Shown piece after piece: positions 11,237-22,062 of a stretch of 64,000 bases of DNA. Source of the DNA: Psococerastis gibbosa (Eukaryota > Arthropoda > Insecta > Psocodea > Psocidae); the NCBI GenBank assembly GCA_963971405.1, contig OZ020490.1:28731464-28795463 (forward strand). Direction: 5' to 3'. The notes beneath the pieces are model-generated. The model saw only the letters and a program-made list of their open reading frames with translations. It ran no database searches and was not told the origin of the DNA. Each line of letters starts with the position of its first letter. Position 1 is the first letter of the stretch. The translations under genes and the position numbers were made by a program.

Positions 11237-11416
11237 CGGCTAGTGTAGCCTCTATAAGCTAAGTACAGGGTTGAGACTGAGTCAGATATCCGTTCTGCAA
11301 TGTGTAAGACTTCGACATATTTAACGTTGATACTTATCTCTGATATTTGGCTTATGGTTAAGGGGTGCCCCGTAAGGGTTAATATGCCTCCCGCCTTTCT
11401 AGTTAATATATTTCTA
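11237..11416 (+). repeat. Dispersed repeat, copy 1 (also at 63214-63424)
   Basis: Shared blocks in the same order: GTAGCCT, AAGCTAAGTACAG, TATCCGTTCTGC, GCAATGTGTAAGACTTCGA, ACTTATCTCTGATA, GGCTTATGGTTAA and CTCCCGCC. Divergence is moderate. The second copy precedes a cysteine-rich ORF, so this may be a 5' region of the same element. Confidence 0.75.
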
Positions 11417-11465
11417 TGAAAACAACGGACATTCCGACATTATGGACAACACACAGCGGCCTTTA

Positions 11466-11773
11466 GGTGCCCATTCCACATACGTACAACGTCAATGAAA
11501 ATTATGAAATTGAAGGTGGTAGCAGACATTAAAGACTAAGGGGGGTATTCCATATACGTACAACGTCAACGAAAAATTGAAAAATGACGTTTTAGCAGAC
11601 ATTAAAGACATACTAAAAATTCTGCTACCACGTCAATTTACGTCATTTTGACGTCATTTTTCAATTTTTCGTTGACGTTGTACGTATGTGGAATACCCCC
11701 CATACTAAAAATTCTGCTACCACCTTCAATTTCATAATTTTCATTGACGTTGTACGTATGTGGAATGGGCGCC
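11466..11773. mobile_element. Nested foldback MITE, family B, TSD TTA
   Basis: The outer ends GGTGCCCATTCC and GGAATGGGCGCC are the same as those of family A at 5307, but the interior is different. TTA flanks both sides (11463-11465 and 11774-11776). Inside it, at about 11540-11701, lies a second foldback whose ends are GGGGGGTATTCC and GGAATACCCCCC and whose arms share the TACGTACAACGTCAA word with the outer arms. This is therefore a MITE inside a related MITE. Confidence 0.8.
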
Positions 11774-12431
11774 TTAATAATATTATATATTTTTAATAAG
11801 TTTTGTGAGCCAATATAAATTTGAACTACGACGGGAAGTGAGGTGAGTAAACATATTTCATGTGCCTGTTTTTTTAAACATTTTCAGTTGTATACCATCC
11901 AACACCTTACATATATTACATGGTTTTAATTTTCAAAATGGAAAATCGTTAGCATGTGCAACTCATTTGTGTAGCAAAACAACTAAAATTTGTTTAATTC
12001 ATCATTCATTCCTTGTTTGTGAAGTGTTCAAGTGAGAAGGAAAAATAGTAAAAGGTACATTTGGTAAATTACAATTTTTTAAATAAAATTTTTTAAAACC
12101 TACGCACTCACTTTGTTAGATCTCTTGTCAGTGCTATGAGATATGCCCGTAAGATGTTAGCACAACCATATATGCCTAGTTAACAAAAAAATGTGAAATG
12201 TGTGACCTACAATAATTTAATCACGTTAAGTTGGACACTTACGAGTCAGTTTTGACCATGTGTAAGAGGTTATTTGAACCCACAACGTGGAAGTAACTGT
12301 TTGAAAAAGGAAAATTACGTTACAATTGCATTTTAATCTACACAATAATTTGATACACAAATTGCACCTTAATGTAGCTGGCATATACAACCTAACTTGT
12401 GTGTTGACAGTGACCTTATTCCACTAACATT

Positions 12432-12500
12432 TTAACTGTGGAATGGATGAAGAAACTCTTGAGCATATTCTCCTGCAATGGTCCATTCCAAGCAGGGAGA
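12432..12500 (+). pseudogene. Small LINE C-terminal fragment
   Basis: One frame reads CGMDEETLEHILLQW, matching the usual C....E....H....C segment near the end of LINE ORF2 proteins, with the last Cys replaced by Trp. Only about 20 codons are recognisable. Confidence 0.35.
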
Positions 12501-12729
12501 AGGACTTACTCGTGACGGCAGTGGGAGGAGGAGGAATAGAAAAAATTCTGGGACGGAAGAATCTTTGGGCACTGGTGAATGAATCATCTGGCCATCGGCA
12601 TCACCTGAAGCTGGAACCCAGTAGTAAGAAGTAAGAAAATGGCAGTCGTCGGTGCTGACAAGTTGAACTCCATAGTGCAAAGTAAGTATTTTCTAGCAAT
12701 CTCAGATAGGGGTGACGATAGTATATTAA

Positions 12730-13025
12730 GGGTGTACAGCCCGTAGGAAATTGGCAGCCCGAAATAATTAACTAATCATGTTATTTAACATTTGTCTCAT
12801 TAAAGTTGTAAAAGACTACTTCATGCATCCTATGATAAGATATAGTATTTCTAATATTTTAAATTGTAGCTTTTTCATCGACATGATAATATTTTGTAAA
12901 CAATAACCTTATTATATGATGCATAAAGTAGACTTCTACAACTGAAATGAGCCAAATCTTTAATAACTTGCTTAGTTAATTAAATAAAGTTTTAAATTTC
13001 GGGCTGACAATTTCCTATGGGCTCT
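12730..13025. mobile_element. Foldback MITE flanked by TTAA (296 bp)
   Basis: TTAA lies at 12726-12729 and 13026-13029. The ends carry AGCCCGTAGGAAATTG on the left and CAATTTCCTATGGGCT on the right, and arms extend inward with GTTGTAAAAG / CTTCTACAAC pairing. A TTAA target points to piggyBac mobilisation, by inference. Confidence 0.65.
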
Positions 13026-13507
13026 TTAACTAATCTGCTATTTTTCCTTTCCTATGTGTAGACCTACGCTATTATAACGAAAGCATTGGCATTTCGAGTA
13101 CCTATTCGACAGATTTACATGCTGCTTTTACGGTTCCAGAAACAGGAAAAGTGACACTATCTATGTTGTTAGATTTGTGGAAATATCCTTGTGTAACGGA
13201 CTGGTGCGAGTTTACCCAAATATGCTTTCATTTTTATTAATTAGTGTAGGTAATGTCAAATTTCCATGGTCAGTAATTGTACCATGGCTGCCTACTCATG
13301 TTCCGATCAATTAGAAACCTATAATGGAAATTAATATATAAATGATCAATTACGGTACCTACAGTATATTAAGTGGCAAGGTATTAAGATGCGCAGGTCT
13401 CTACACACCATGTGATCGGAGAAAGGAGAAGCATCGTTACTTTTTCTTCTTCATATTTGTGCGGGTAGTTTGGCTTATCATATCATTTGAACTTTCAGGA
13501 GATGTCA

Positions 13508-13877
13508 TGTCAGCGATTTATTAAGAGAATCTAGTTCGGGATGATCATGCATGCCGCCTTGATAAGGAGGAGAAAGATAGACGTGATGCTGGAAGAAGAA
13601 GACATTGTTCGCTATGCAAAAGCCTGAAGGATTCGGTTTATTGGCGGCGAATGGCTCATCACCGAGCAAGGGAAGGCTCGCAACCGATGAAGAGTATAGG
13701 TGGAACCTGCACAAGATGTCAGTCTCGACTTTCCAGAAGAAGAGCAAGGACGAGAATGTATTCCTATTTCCACATAACAATCTATTTCGACGTGTTGATA
13801 CATTACATTTCGAGCTATTCACGTTATCACAAATAATTTGTAGATGGATTTTGTATGGACTGAGTTCAATTTAGTAA
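13508..13877 (+). other. Unrecognised low-AT stretch with overlapping ORFs
   Basis: Base composition rises and three overlapping frames of 60-105 codons exist on both strands. One plus frame has a CSLCK and a CTRC pair reminiscent of a zinc-binding tail, but no family can be named. It may be a decayed exon or transposon piece. Confidence 0.2.
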
Positions 13878-13967
13878 TAAAAAGAAATGTATATTTCTTA
13901 ATTTTGTATTTAATATGTTAGGTACGGCTTAGTGTGGAACTATGAAAAAAAAAATAGTTTATAACTG

Positions 13968-13990
13968 CAAAGGCTTTCACGGCCGGAGTC
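13968..13990 (-). repeat. End fragment of the snap-back repeat family
   Basis: GCAAAGGCTTTCACGGCCGG matches the sequence next to the 6997 hairpin (ACGCTTTCACGGCCATAG) in inverted context, and the complementary GCCTTTGCAGTTA after the 60139 copy. Confidence 0.5.
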
Positions 13991-14744
13991 AAATGAATGA
14001 AAATGAAAAAATAGTTTGTTTAAAATAAGGTGAATACTAACAACGTTGTCAGAGTACATACCAGAGTAGTCATTAAAAATCAATTATATAATACAAAATA
14101 GGTCAATATAATATTAAATAGGAAGGGAGCGCGAGCCGGGCCGGCCGGGGCCCCGGCCACACAAAATTTGAAAAAAGGAGCGAATGATTCAGACGCGGGA
14201 GGGCCAACGTTATTATTATTTTTTTTTTGGCAGTTGGCAGTCTCCCTAACAAAATATTAACATTGAGTTAACGTTCTTATATATTATGTTGTTCTGTGAC
14301 CCAAACCGTGCGGTAGAAAATTATAAAAAGTAAGATAGCGGACGGTTTAGACGAACGACAGAGTCTAGACTGGATGCGAGAAAAGGATAATGGTTGTTCG
14401 CTATGCTGATGCTTGCTACGAACTAGTTTCAACATGTTTTGTTACGACTAGTGCCTGTTATAATCGAGCTGAGAGCCTTTTGGATGACTAAAGGTGAAAA
14501 GGAAGACATTGACACAATCCGTGTTTTTGTTGATAAAATACTGGGGGGGGGGTCCTCATGCCCTCAGGGGTGGCCAAGTGCATTCTCTTCCCCGCCATAG
14601 AGGCCCTTACTACCCTACGGTAAAATAAAAACACTAAACAACATTTACAATTATATCAGTATTAGCCTGTATGGTCTAGGACTAGGTAAACTAATCCGAT
14701 CCGGCTATCCGCGACGGTTCCCCCTGGATGAGCCCACACTGGAA

Positions 14745-15119
14745 GGTGCATATTCCACCGACCGGCCAGGGCTAAATACAAATACGGTGACGTGGTAACA
14801 GACATTCAAGACTTAGGCGGGGTTTCCATCGACCTCGCATTGCAGAATGCAAATGCAATTGACGGAAGTGTTTGTTTTTCTTTTTATAGAAATCTATTGA
14901 AATGTTTGTAATTAACATATCCCATGACGCCATTTTTTAATTTTAGTTTGTTCGTTTGTGATTTTACTCTATGATCATTGATCAATTTTAACTATAGCAT
15001 AGAGTAAAACAAACATTTCCGTCAATGTTATTTGCATTCTGCAATGCGAGTTCGGTGAATGTCTGCTACCACGTCACCGTATTTGTATTTGGCCCTAGCC
15101 GGTTGGTGGAATAAGCGCC
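14745..15119. mobile_element. Foldback MITE, family A, copy 2, TSD GAA
   Basis: Ends GGTGCATATTCCACCGACCGG and complement are flanked by GAA on both sides (14742-14744 and 15120-15122). The interior is colinear with 5307-5692, including CCCATGACGCCATTTTTTAA and ATGATCATTGATCAA. Confidence 0.8.
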
Positions 15120-15184
15120 GAAGGATTTCCTGTGTGGACCTGCAACTCCTACACAACACTGCACTGCACTATCCGCCTATTCAA

Positions 15185-15571
15185 GGCGGGGATTCCACCG
15201 ACCGGCTAGGGCTAAATACAAAAACGGTGACGTGGTAGCAGACATTCAAGACTTAGGCGGGGTTTCCACCGACCTCGCATTGCAGAATGCAAATGACATT
15301 GACGGAAATGTTTGTTTTCCTCTATGCCATAGTTGAAATTGATCAATGATCGTACAGTAAAATCACAAAGTAAAATTAAAAAATGGCGTCATGGGATATG
15401 TTAAGTACAAACATTTTAATAGATTACTATAAAAAGAAAAATTCTAATTTCCGTCAATGTCATTTGCATTCAGCAATGCGAGGTCGGTGGAAACCCCGCC
15501 TAAGTCTTGAATGTCTGCTACCACGTCACCGTTTTTGTATTTATCCCTAGCCGGTCGGTGGAATCCCCGCC
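15185..15571. mobile_element. Foldback MITE, family A, copy 3, inverted
   Basis: Ends GGCGGGGATTCCACCGACCG and its exact complement. The interior (TTGATCAATGATCGTACAG, then TTAAAAAATGGCGTCATGGG) is the reverse complement of copies 1 and 2, so it inserted in the opposite direction, 65 bp from copy 2. A clear 3-bp duplication is not visible here. Confidence 0.8.
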
Positions 15572-15573
15572 TT

Positions 15574-16171
15574 CGGCCTAGCTAGCCGTCAATCAGCAGC
15601 ACTAAATGCACAAAGGCGCAATAATCGCACTCAAGAGCAAGTTTTGCAGTTGCATCACCCGAAAAAATCCATCAATAATATATAATAACCAAAATGAACC
15701 GAAATGGGCACTGCCAGTGAACACGCCTTCACACCACAGTCCATAGGCGTCATTTCTGCATATATTTCTGCAATAATTGATGCAATTTTTGTTTTAATGA
15801 GACTATTATGTACAGCTACTTAACTTATCTATTATAAATTAAGTTATAACATGGTAGAGACTTATTGTTGACTCATAAATGACGGAATATTGACAAGTGG
15901 AATAGCCCCCTAAACCCAATTTTTTTATGCTGGACCTTGCCACAATTTGCGTCTGATAATAAATTCAATGAATACTTTCTACCGGACGGACGACTGAAAG
16001 GTTTCACTCTGTCTTAATTCTAGACAGAATAATAATTTAGCAACTGGTGATTCAATGAAAGATCTTATAAGGAAGAAAAAAAAATGTGACAAGATGCTAA
16101 TAACAAAAGGGAAAACGTTAACAGGTAACATGTACAAATAACGAAACTGACAACAGAACTCGAGCATCTCA
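15574..16171. other. Non-coding stretch
   Basis: No supported gene or repeat seen. Confidence 0.4.
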
Positions 16172-16366
16172 CCGGCTCAGTTAAGCTGTTGGGCTTTATG
16201 ATTGACTCCAAACTATCCTGGGAGGACCATACTAGTAGTAGCATATGTAGTAAGCTCGCTAAAGTTGCTTTCCTGCTACGTAAACTTGATAGACTGGGGC
16301 CGGAGCAGTATCTTTTGATGGCATACCATGGTCTGTTTCATACCCATATAAATTATGGTATACCAG
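16172..16366 (+). pseudogene. LINE ORF2 fragment, same family as 1-2993
   Basis: The frame VKLLGFMIDSKLSWEDH ... LAKVAFLLRKL ... HINYGI matches VKLLGFTVDSMLTWSAH ... LSKVVFLLRKL ... HINYGI in the first LINE. It stops abruptly where the hAT remnant begins at 16368. Confidence 0.75.
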
Positions 16367-16367
16367 A

Positions 16368-17115
16368 CGTCCTCCTTTTTGCCAATGTGTCCTCCTGTCC
16401 TCCAAAGCGAATAAAATGTCCTCCTTTTTCGCCTTATTTAATAATGAAAAAAAATCCTGGTTTAAATATTATTTGATCAAAATTAGACATAAAAACAACC
16501 ACTGCTGAATACTTAAAAAAGTGGACTGTTCCTTTGAAAGAATTCGAGCGCTTTGATTGGATGCTGTTTGAAAAGAACACGTCCATTTGCTTCACTGACA
16601 CACTAGAAAGTCTTTTATACATTCGAAGTAATGGAGGGTTGGAAATCGATGACAACACACTGTTTGATCAGTTCCGATGCCTGCAAACCTTTGTGACTTG
16701 CCAAGAAGAAGGCTTTTTTGAACAATTGATGCATTTGCAATGGATGCAATTTTTTGACTGCACCAGTGAATTAGAAAATTTTTCGGAGCTGTTAAAAATT
16801 TGTCAGTTCTTCTTCGCTATACCGGGATCCAACTCCAACGTCGAAAGAGTGTTTTCTCTTATAAATGCTCAATGGACTGACGAGAGGAATAAACTCTTGG
16901 TTGAGTCGGTGAAGGGAATTGTAGCTGTTAAGTACAATTTTAAACATTTAAATTGCACTGATTTTTACAAATATATTTCTAGCAAACCGAATTTACTGAA
17001 AGAAATATCATCAAAAATGAAATACGAATAAAAATTATGTTAGTAGATATGTACGTCTTCAATAAATGGGAATTTTTTGCGTATGTCCTCCTTTTTCGAT
17101 TGAAATGTCCTCCTT
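16368..17115 (+). mobile_element. Internally deleted hAT element (ZMYM-like group)
   Basis: The left end CCAGACGTCCTCC resembles the CCAGATGTCCGG end of the intact hAT at 53238. The subterminal word TGTCCTCCTTT occurs near 16371, 16390, 16417, 17083 and 17105. The interior keeps only the C-terminal part of a transposase. Neither the outermost 5' bases nor a convincing right TIR or 8-bp duplication is visible. Confidence 0.65.
16477..17031 (+). pseudogene. hAT transposase C-terminal fragment
   Basis: The open frame of about 184 codons lacks the N-terminal zinc finger and the first two catalytic Asp residues. It retains the dimerisation domain: FFAIPGSNSNVERVFSLINA followed by WTDERNKL, closely parallel to VPVSNAHVERIFSVMG and WTNERNRL of the 53545 transposase. 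The catalytic Glu (NVER) is present. No ATG opens it: a TGA at 16474-16476 precedes the frame. It can at most encode a dimerisation-only peptide. Confidence 0.75.
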
Positions 17116-18124
17116 TCCAAAAAAAAGCAGACTTATTGACGCCTCACTATATAATTTGGATGAGTCCGACCCCAGGAGCTGGACTATTATAAGTGCCTCC
17201 TCCTTTTTTCGTACAAAACCCTCTCGGGTGGCTATTTTTGTTTGGCACGGTCGATCCGGCTCTGGCTGGTCAGGGATTCTAATTTTTGTATTGTATTGTA
17301 TCAGGGCGTCCCCAAGCCTAATGGCGCGTGGGGAAACACCCAAAGCCCTAACCTAAATTATCATGGAGGGTGGTGAAAGAAGAAAATAGAAGTGCGTAGT
17401 GATAGATGAGGTGTAATAAACATCTTGCTCCATAGATTAAATATTTACTCAGGAAAAATAAATCATTTTATAATAGTGAAAGCGTTTATTTCAAATTCAT
17501 GCTTCATTTTTTATTTTCCGACAACACACTTGATACCTACATAAACATTAGTAGTTCAATAGAACGAAAATCGAAGTCTCAGAATGCCAAAGTGGCATCA
17601 ACAATCTTTTCACTTTCTAAATTAGAAATGGCGGAAAATACTTTTAAGACTTAACACTGTGACTTCACCAAGGACATTCACAGGATCAGAGGAGTCACAA
17701 ATTATTTGCATCCCACTACTCCCACTCTTAACCAATCAAATTACATTATTAATAAACAATATTGAGTGTATTCGCACGTTCTAGAAAACTTCTCTCTTAT
17801 CGCATTGATTATTCCTAATCCAGACTATAGACCCTACACATATGTAGTACAACTATAGATTAGTAGGTATGGCAGTAGTATAACATTGGTTTACTTTATT
17901 TACTTGCTCTGACTCCATTGCCTGCAATCACTTCATTCCAAAGAATAAATATTTACTATAATTATATATGCTTCATTCAGGAACTCACCTCTCAATGCCT
18001 CCGATCTTATCCAGCTACTGAAGTTAAGCTTCAAGAATAATTGAATCTACAACGGGAAAGGCAATGCGAACATGAATTGAATATATATCAGTGCAAATGG
18101 CTGCCTGAGTCCTGAATTTTTGTC
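17116..18124. other. Non-coding stretch
   Basis: No gene supported. A TTGTATTGTATTGTATC pentamer run lies near 17288-17303, and a short block at 17140-17355 carries weak ORFs on both strands with no motif. Confidence 0.4.
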
Positions 18125-18520
18125 ATGAACATTTGTCACCTACGTTTAACTTATAATAATAGTGCCAAGTTAGGCATCCAGTTTATATTAAACATTATAA
18201 TAAATGTTGACTTGAACTTGGTTGCCATGCAACACAAAACCCGGCGGTACGAATGTAAGCCGTCATATATCGGTGTGCGCATATATAACAAACTGCCTAT
18301 TTTAATAAAGTCAGCCAAGAACATGGCAGAGTTCAGAAGGAGTTTGAAGTGTTTCCTTATTCATAGGGCATTGTACAACATCCAGGAGTTTTTTGAATAG
18401 GGAAGCACTTTGAACATTTTTTTTGATTCTGTTAAGTTGTTGACTGCATTGTGTTAACATTTATTATTTACGCTATTGTATTGAAAATCGGTGCAATATA
18501 GACTTTCTATTCTATTCTAA
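18125..18520 (+). pseudogene. 3' end of a second LINE family with (TTCTA)n tail
   Basis: A 91-codon frame ends in GVRIYNKLPILIKSAKN ... FRRSLKCFLIHRALYNIQEFFE and a stop at 18398-18400. This is the stereotyped C-terminus of Jockey/CR1-group ORF2 proteins (…IYNKLP…F+..LK.FL…Y). It is followed by about 110 bp non-coding and a TTCTATTCTATTCTA tail. It is 5'-truncated. Confidence 0.65.
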
Positions 18521-18524
18521 AAAG

Positions 18525-18766
18525 TATTACACAAAAAACATTGTCACGACCGATTTCGACAAATTGTCATTCTCAAGTGAACAGATAAAACTTAAATAAA
18601 AACAAGTAACTACGTGATAGAAACAGATCATAATAAGTATGAACAACACAGGACATTCATGTACCTTTACTTGCAATTTACTTGCAAGTTTATCTGCTCA
18701 CTTGAGAATGACAATTTGTCGAAACTGGTCGTGACATTATTTTAATTATATGTGTTTTGTGTAATA
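18525..18766. mobile_element. Foldback MITE (242 bp) abutting the LINE tail
   Basis: The left arm starts TATTACACAAAA and contains GTCACGACCGATTTCGACAA and TTGTCATTCTCAAGTGA. The right arm is the inverted equivalent, with TCACTTGAGAATGACAA and GGTCGTGACA, ending TTTTGTGTAATA. No ORF. Confidence 0.75.
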
Positions 18767-19904
18767 TTTTTTATCAAGTCAACTTTTATTAAGTTATAAT
18801 GTGTTCGAAATATTACAAGGTTACAAAGGAGACTATTTTATATAATTATATTAAACATCCTTGGCTATTAGTAATACAGCACAATATACAGTATAGTCAA
18901 CATTAAAACCATAGGGAAAAAAATCGAGTTATTATTACTATAACACGGTATTATTATACCGTTATCTTGGGCGGAGATAGAGGCAGTTTGTGAGTGGGGA
19001 GGGTTAAAGTCACTGGCAGGCATTAACCATGACGCTCTGATGAAATCGGGCTCGCTAATGAAATTACAGAAGAATTTTTTTTTGACAATACTACAACTAT
19101 TGGACTTCATCTGCCACATTTAAAAGATTTAGTGCAGTTTCCATTTAGCATGGATTTTTTCGGTAATAAATGATTACTGGGTGGAAAATAAATCTCGGCT
19201 GGCCATTGAAACTTTAGAGAAAGTGATGTTTGTTAAGACAAATATGGAGATGACCTGCACTGAATTATATATATACAGTATATGTATATATTTTTTTTAA
19301 ATAACAAAAAGATATGTACTGACATTTCGGGATCTGAAAAATACAATGCATATGGTACTAAAAATGGTGTTTTATTACTATACGTAACCTTTTCACTCGC
19401 ATGCTTTTTAATTTTGAAAATATGGTCACCCTAATAATACCGTACAATTTATTACAAATAAAGTTCAACGATAGGTGTTGAACTGTTAGTGACAGATACG
19501 TAAACTTACGAAACGTATGACTTTTGCAAAAAATGGAAAGTCCTCCATTTGTCGTTGACATGAAGTAGGTTTACAACTACAATACAAACACAGAACAGTT
19601 ACAATAGTAAATTTTAACATTTTACACAAAATTTACATATTTACTACACTAGATAGCCCAGTACCGTAATATTTCTTTTATACATTATAATTTAATTACA
19701 ATCCAAATTCGCTTAAAACAAAATACCACGTCTTGAGAATTGAGCTAGTTGAGGGCGTGAGTTTTGTTAATTCCTCTCACTTAAAAAAGATATAATAATA
19801 ATACCGATTGGGTTACGAAAATAACGCCCAATAAGGGCACATATGGTAAACCTGAGATAGGTCTCAGCATTAATATCTAACTATGTACCAAATGGCGTAA
19901 ATTC
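18767..19904. other. AT-rich non-coding stretch
   Basis: No gene supported; short frames only. Confidence 0.4.
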
Positions 19905-20838
19905 ACGAAATTTCTGGGGGGGGGGGGGGCTTTTGGACCCCAAGACTTTCATCCCCCGGAAAAAAAATTGATAAATAGGTCCAAATTAGTGAGGTTTTAC
20001 GCATTTTATCCCCTGGAGAAAGTGGCGCCCGGGGGGCTCCCCCGGAGAAAAAAAATGATAAATGGGCCCAAATTAGTGAGGTTTTACACATACTATAACT
20101 TGGAGAAAGGGGGGCCCGGGGTCGCCCCCGGAGAAAAAATGGACAAATGGGCCCAAATTAGTGAGGTTTTACGCATTTTAACCCCTGGAGAAAGGGGGGC
20201 CCGTGGGTCTCCCCAGGGGAAAAATTGATAAATGGGCCCAAATTAGTGATGTTTTACTCATATTAAACCCTGGAGAAAGGGGGGCCGGGGATCTCCCCTG
20301 GTGAAAAAATTTGATAAATAGGCCCAAATTAGTGAGGTTTTACGCGTTTTGCAAGCAGTAAAGTTGAGATTGTACCGACGAATAAACGTACCACTGAGGG
20401 GGGCCCGGGGGTCTCCCCGAAGATAAAGTTTGAAAAAATAGGTCTGAAATATTGGGGTTTTAAGAATTTTGAGTAATATATTTTTGTGAAAGTAATTCAA
20501 TATGTTGATTTTTTCAAGATGTTTTTCATGTTAAATAAGCATACCAAGAATTAATTTCCCTTTCGTTATTGTGGATACTATGCCTTTCGCTTCCATAACG
20601 TCTTTGTCAACAGAAATCCTGGGGGGGGGGGGGGGCAGGACCCTCCTATTTACGCCGATGTATGTACCTATGCATGGTTTGGAGTTTCAACACACATTTT
20701 CATTTCTCAAAACAACAAATTTTATTGGATATTTCTATTTTTCATCTCAAAATCCAATTCTATCTAGTGTCTAGCCATTTCATTTCGGGGGGGGGGGGGA
20801 GTTAAATCCCCACGAACCCCCCCTTGGCTACGGCCTTG
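19905..20838. mobile_element. Degraded hAT-like non-autonomous element
   Basis: The right end reads CCCCCCCTTGGCTACGGCC, the complement of the GGCCGTAGCCAAGGGGG ends common in hAT elements and seen again near 45771. Several poly-G runs follow CTGGGG or TTTCGGGG. The interior contains the 86-bp minisatellite. The left end is not clearly defined. Confidence 0.45.
19970..20345 (+). repeat. 86-bp minisatellite, five units
   Basis: The word GATAAATGGGCCCAAATTAG and variants starts at 19970, 20057, 20142, 20227 and 20313, giving periods of 87, 85, 85 and 86 bp. Each unit also has a GGGGGGCCC … CCCC GGAGAAAA block. A sixth, degenerate unit may lie near 20430. Confidence 0.85.
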
Positions 20839-21325
20839 GAGACACAAAATAGAATAGAATACAATAGAGTAAGGAGATTAATCATTAATGCCACGGCACG
20901 TTCTGATTTCCCGCCAAATATTTCGACAAGCTTATTTCTTTGCTATAGTTTTTTTTAAAAAATCTATTTCGATTTTGTATGTTGCGGCTTGTTGTGGGGA
21001 CCCTTTTCTCCATTTAAATTTAATTTGTTATCTGTCGATTAAATTACTAGGGCAGGTTACTGTGCAAAATTTAACAAAAATAAGGTTGACATTTTAAAGA
21101 ATGATGAAATTGTTTATTAGTGGTCATAAACAAGAGTCATTGTACGGAGTTGAGTTCCAAGTGAAAGATGATAATAATATGGTTTTCTTATCCCCAGAAA
21201 ATAAATCGAATTTTATGTTATGGCATATTTCTAAATTCTAATAGGAGCCTAAAACTAGTTAGCCAAATGGTGAAAGGCTGGAGTGCTATATGTACGTCGA
21301 TATTTCATTTGCAGTAAATTTGTTA
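20839..21325. other. Non-coding stretch
   Basis: No gene supported. Confidence 0.4.
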
Positions 21326-22062
21326 AGTAAAGTGAATTACCATAATGCGGACATACCCTGTAAAGCGGACACCACTCGATAATGCCGCGAAAACTTTCCT
21401 TAAAGTTTAGTTAGAAGGCGATGAGACCGGTTCCGAACCTTGAGTGCATCTAATCGCCGTCACAAGCAACAACCCTCATCGTCATCCCTTGTTCATATCA
21501 TTGCGTTACTGTTGGCGCATAGCAGGTGCGTTCAAGTTTTTTATACTATGTAAATGATAGCATACAGTGTTAATTTAACGTTTTGCAACACGTTAAGTTA
21601 CATTCTATGATGATGAGAAATAGTCAAAATCCCACAAAACCGGGAATGTTAGGGTTTTGTGGGTGTCCACTTTAAGGTTTAAAAAAGCAAAGTTACGGTC
21701 CCCCCGTCCACACCACTTAGAGGTTTACTGAAGCAGGTGTGATTTATAGCATTTTAAACAGCCCGTACTGCGCTATGGAAATGTGTACATTCTAAGTTCA
21801 GCTGCTATGACGGCACCATAAATCGGACAGGGATGTCCAATTTTGAGTAATTTGTATGTCCACTTTATAGGCTCATGTAGTGCCTATGTGTTAAATGGTT
21901 CGTCAACACAGGCCGCATTTTTAATTTAATAATTTTTCAGGCATAGCAATGGAAAGAAAAAGGTTATTTAAATACGGCAAAGCCAAAATTAAGGATGCCC
22001 TTGAGGCCTTCGAGAAATCGAGAATATTCGTGAGATATAGTGAATTGGAGAATTGTTGTTGA
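21326..22062 (+). mobile_element. pogo/Tigger-like remnant, 5' part
   Basis: The left end has CATAATGCGGACATACCCTG followed by AAGCGGACACC. The word TGTCCACTTTA recurs at about 21665 and 21856 and is the complement of AAGCGGACA near the end. This layout parallels the GTGTCACCTTTA motifs of the intact pogo-like element at 24543. A short frame 21949-22062 starts after an acceptor-like TTTTTCAG and reads MERKRLFKYGKAKIKDALEA, similar in style to the N-terminus of pogo transposases, then stops. The rest of the transposase is missing. Confidence 0.4.

Noticed and set aside
19970..20345. Regularly spaced repeats resembling a CRISPR array
   Set aside because: Units are 85-87 bp with variation throughout, no unique spacers between constant repeats, in eukaryotic DNA.
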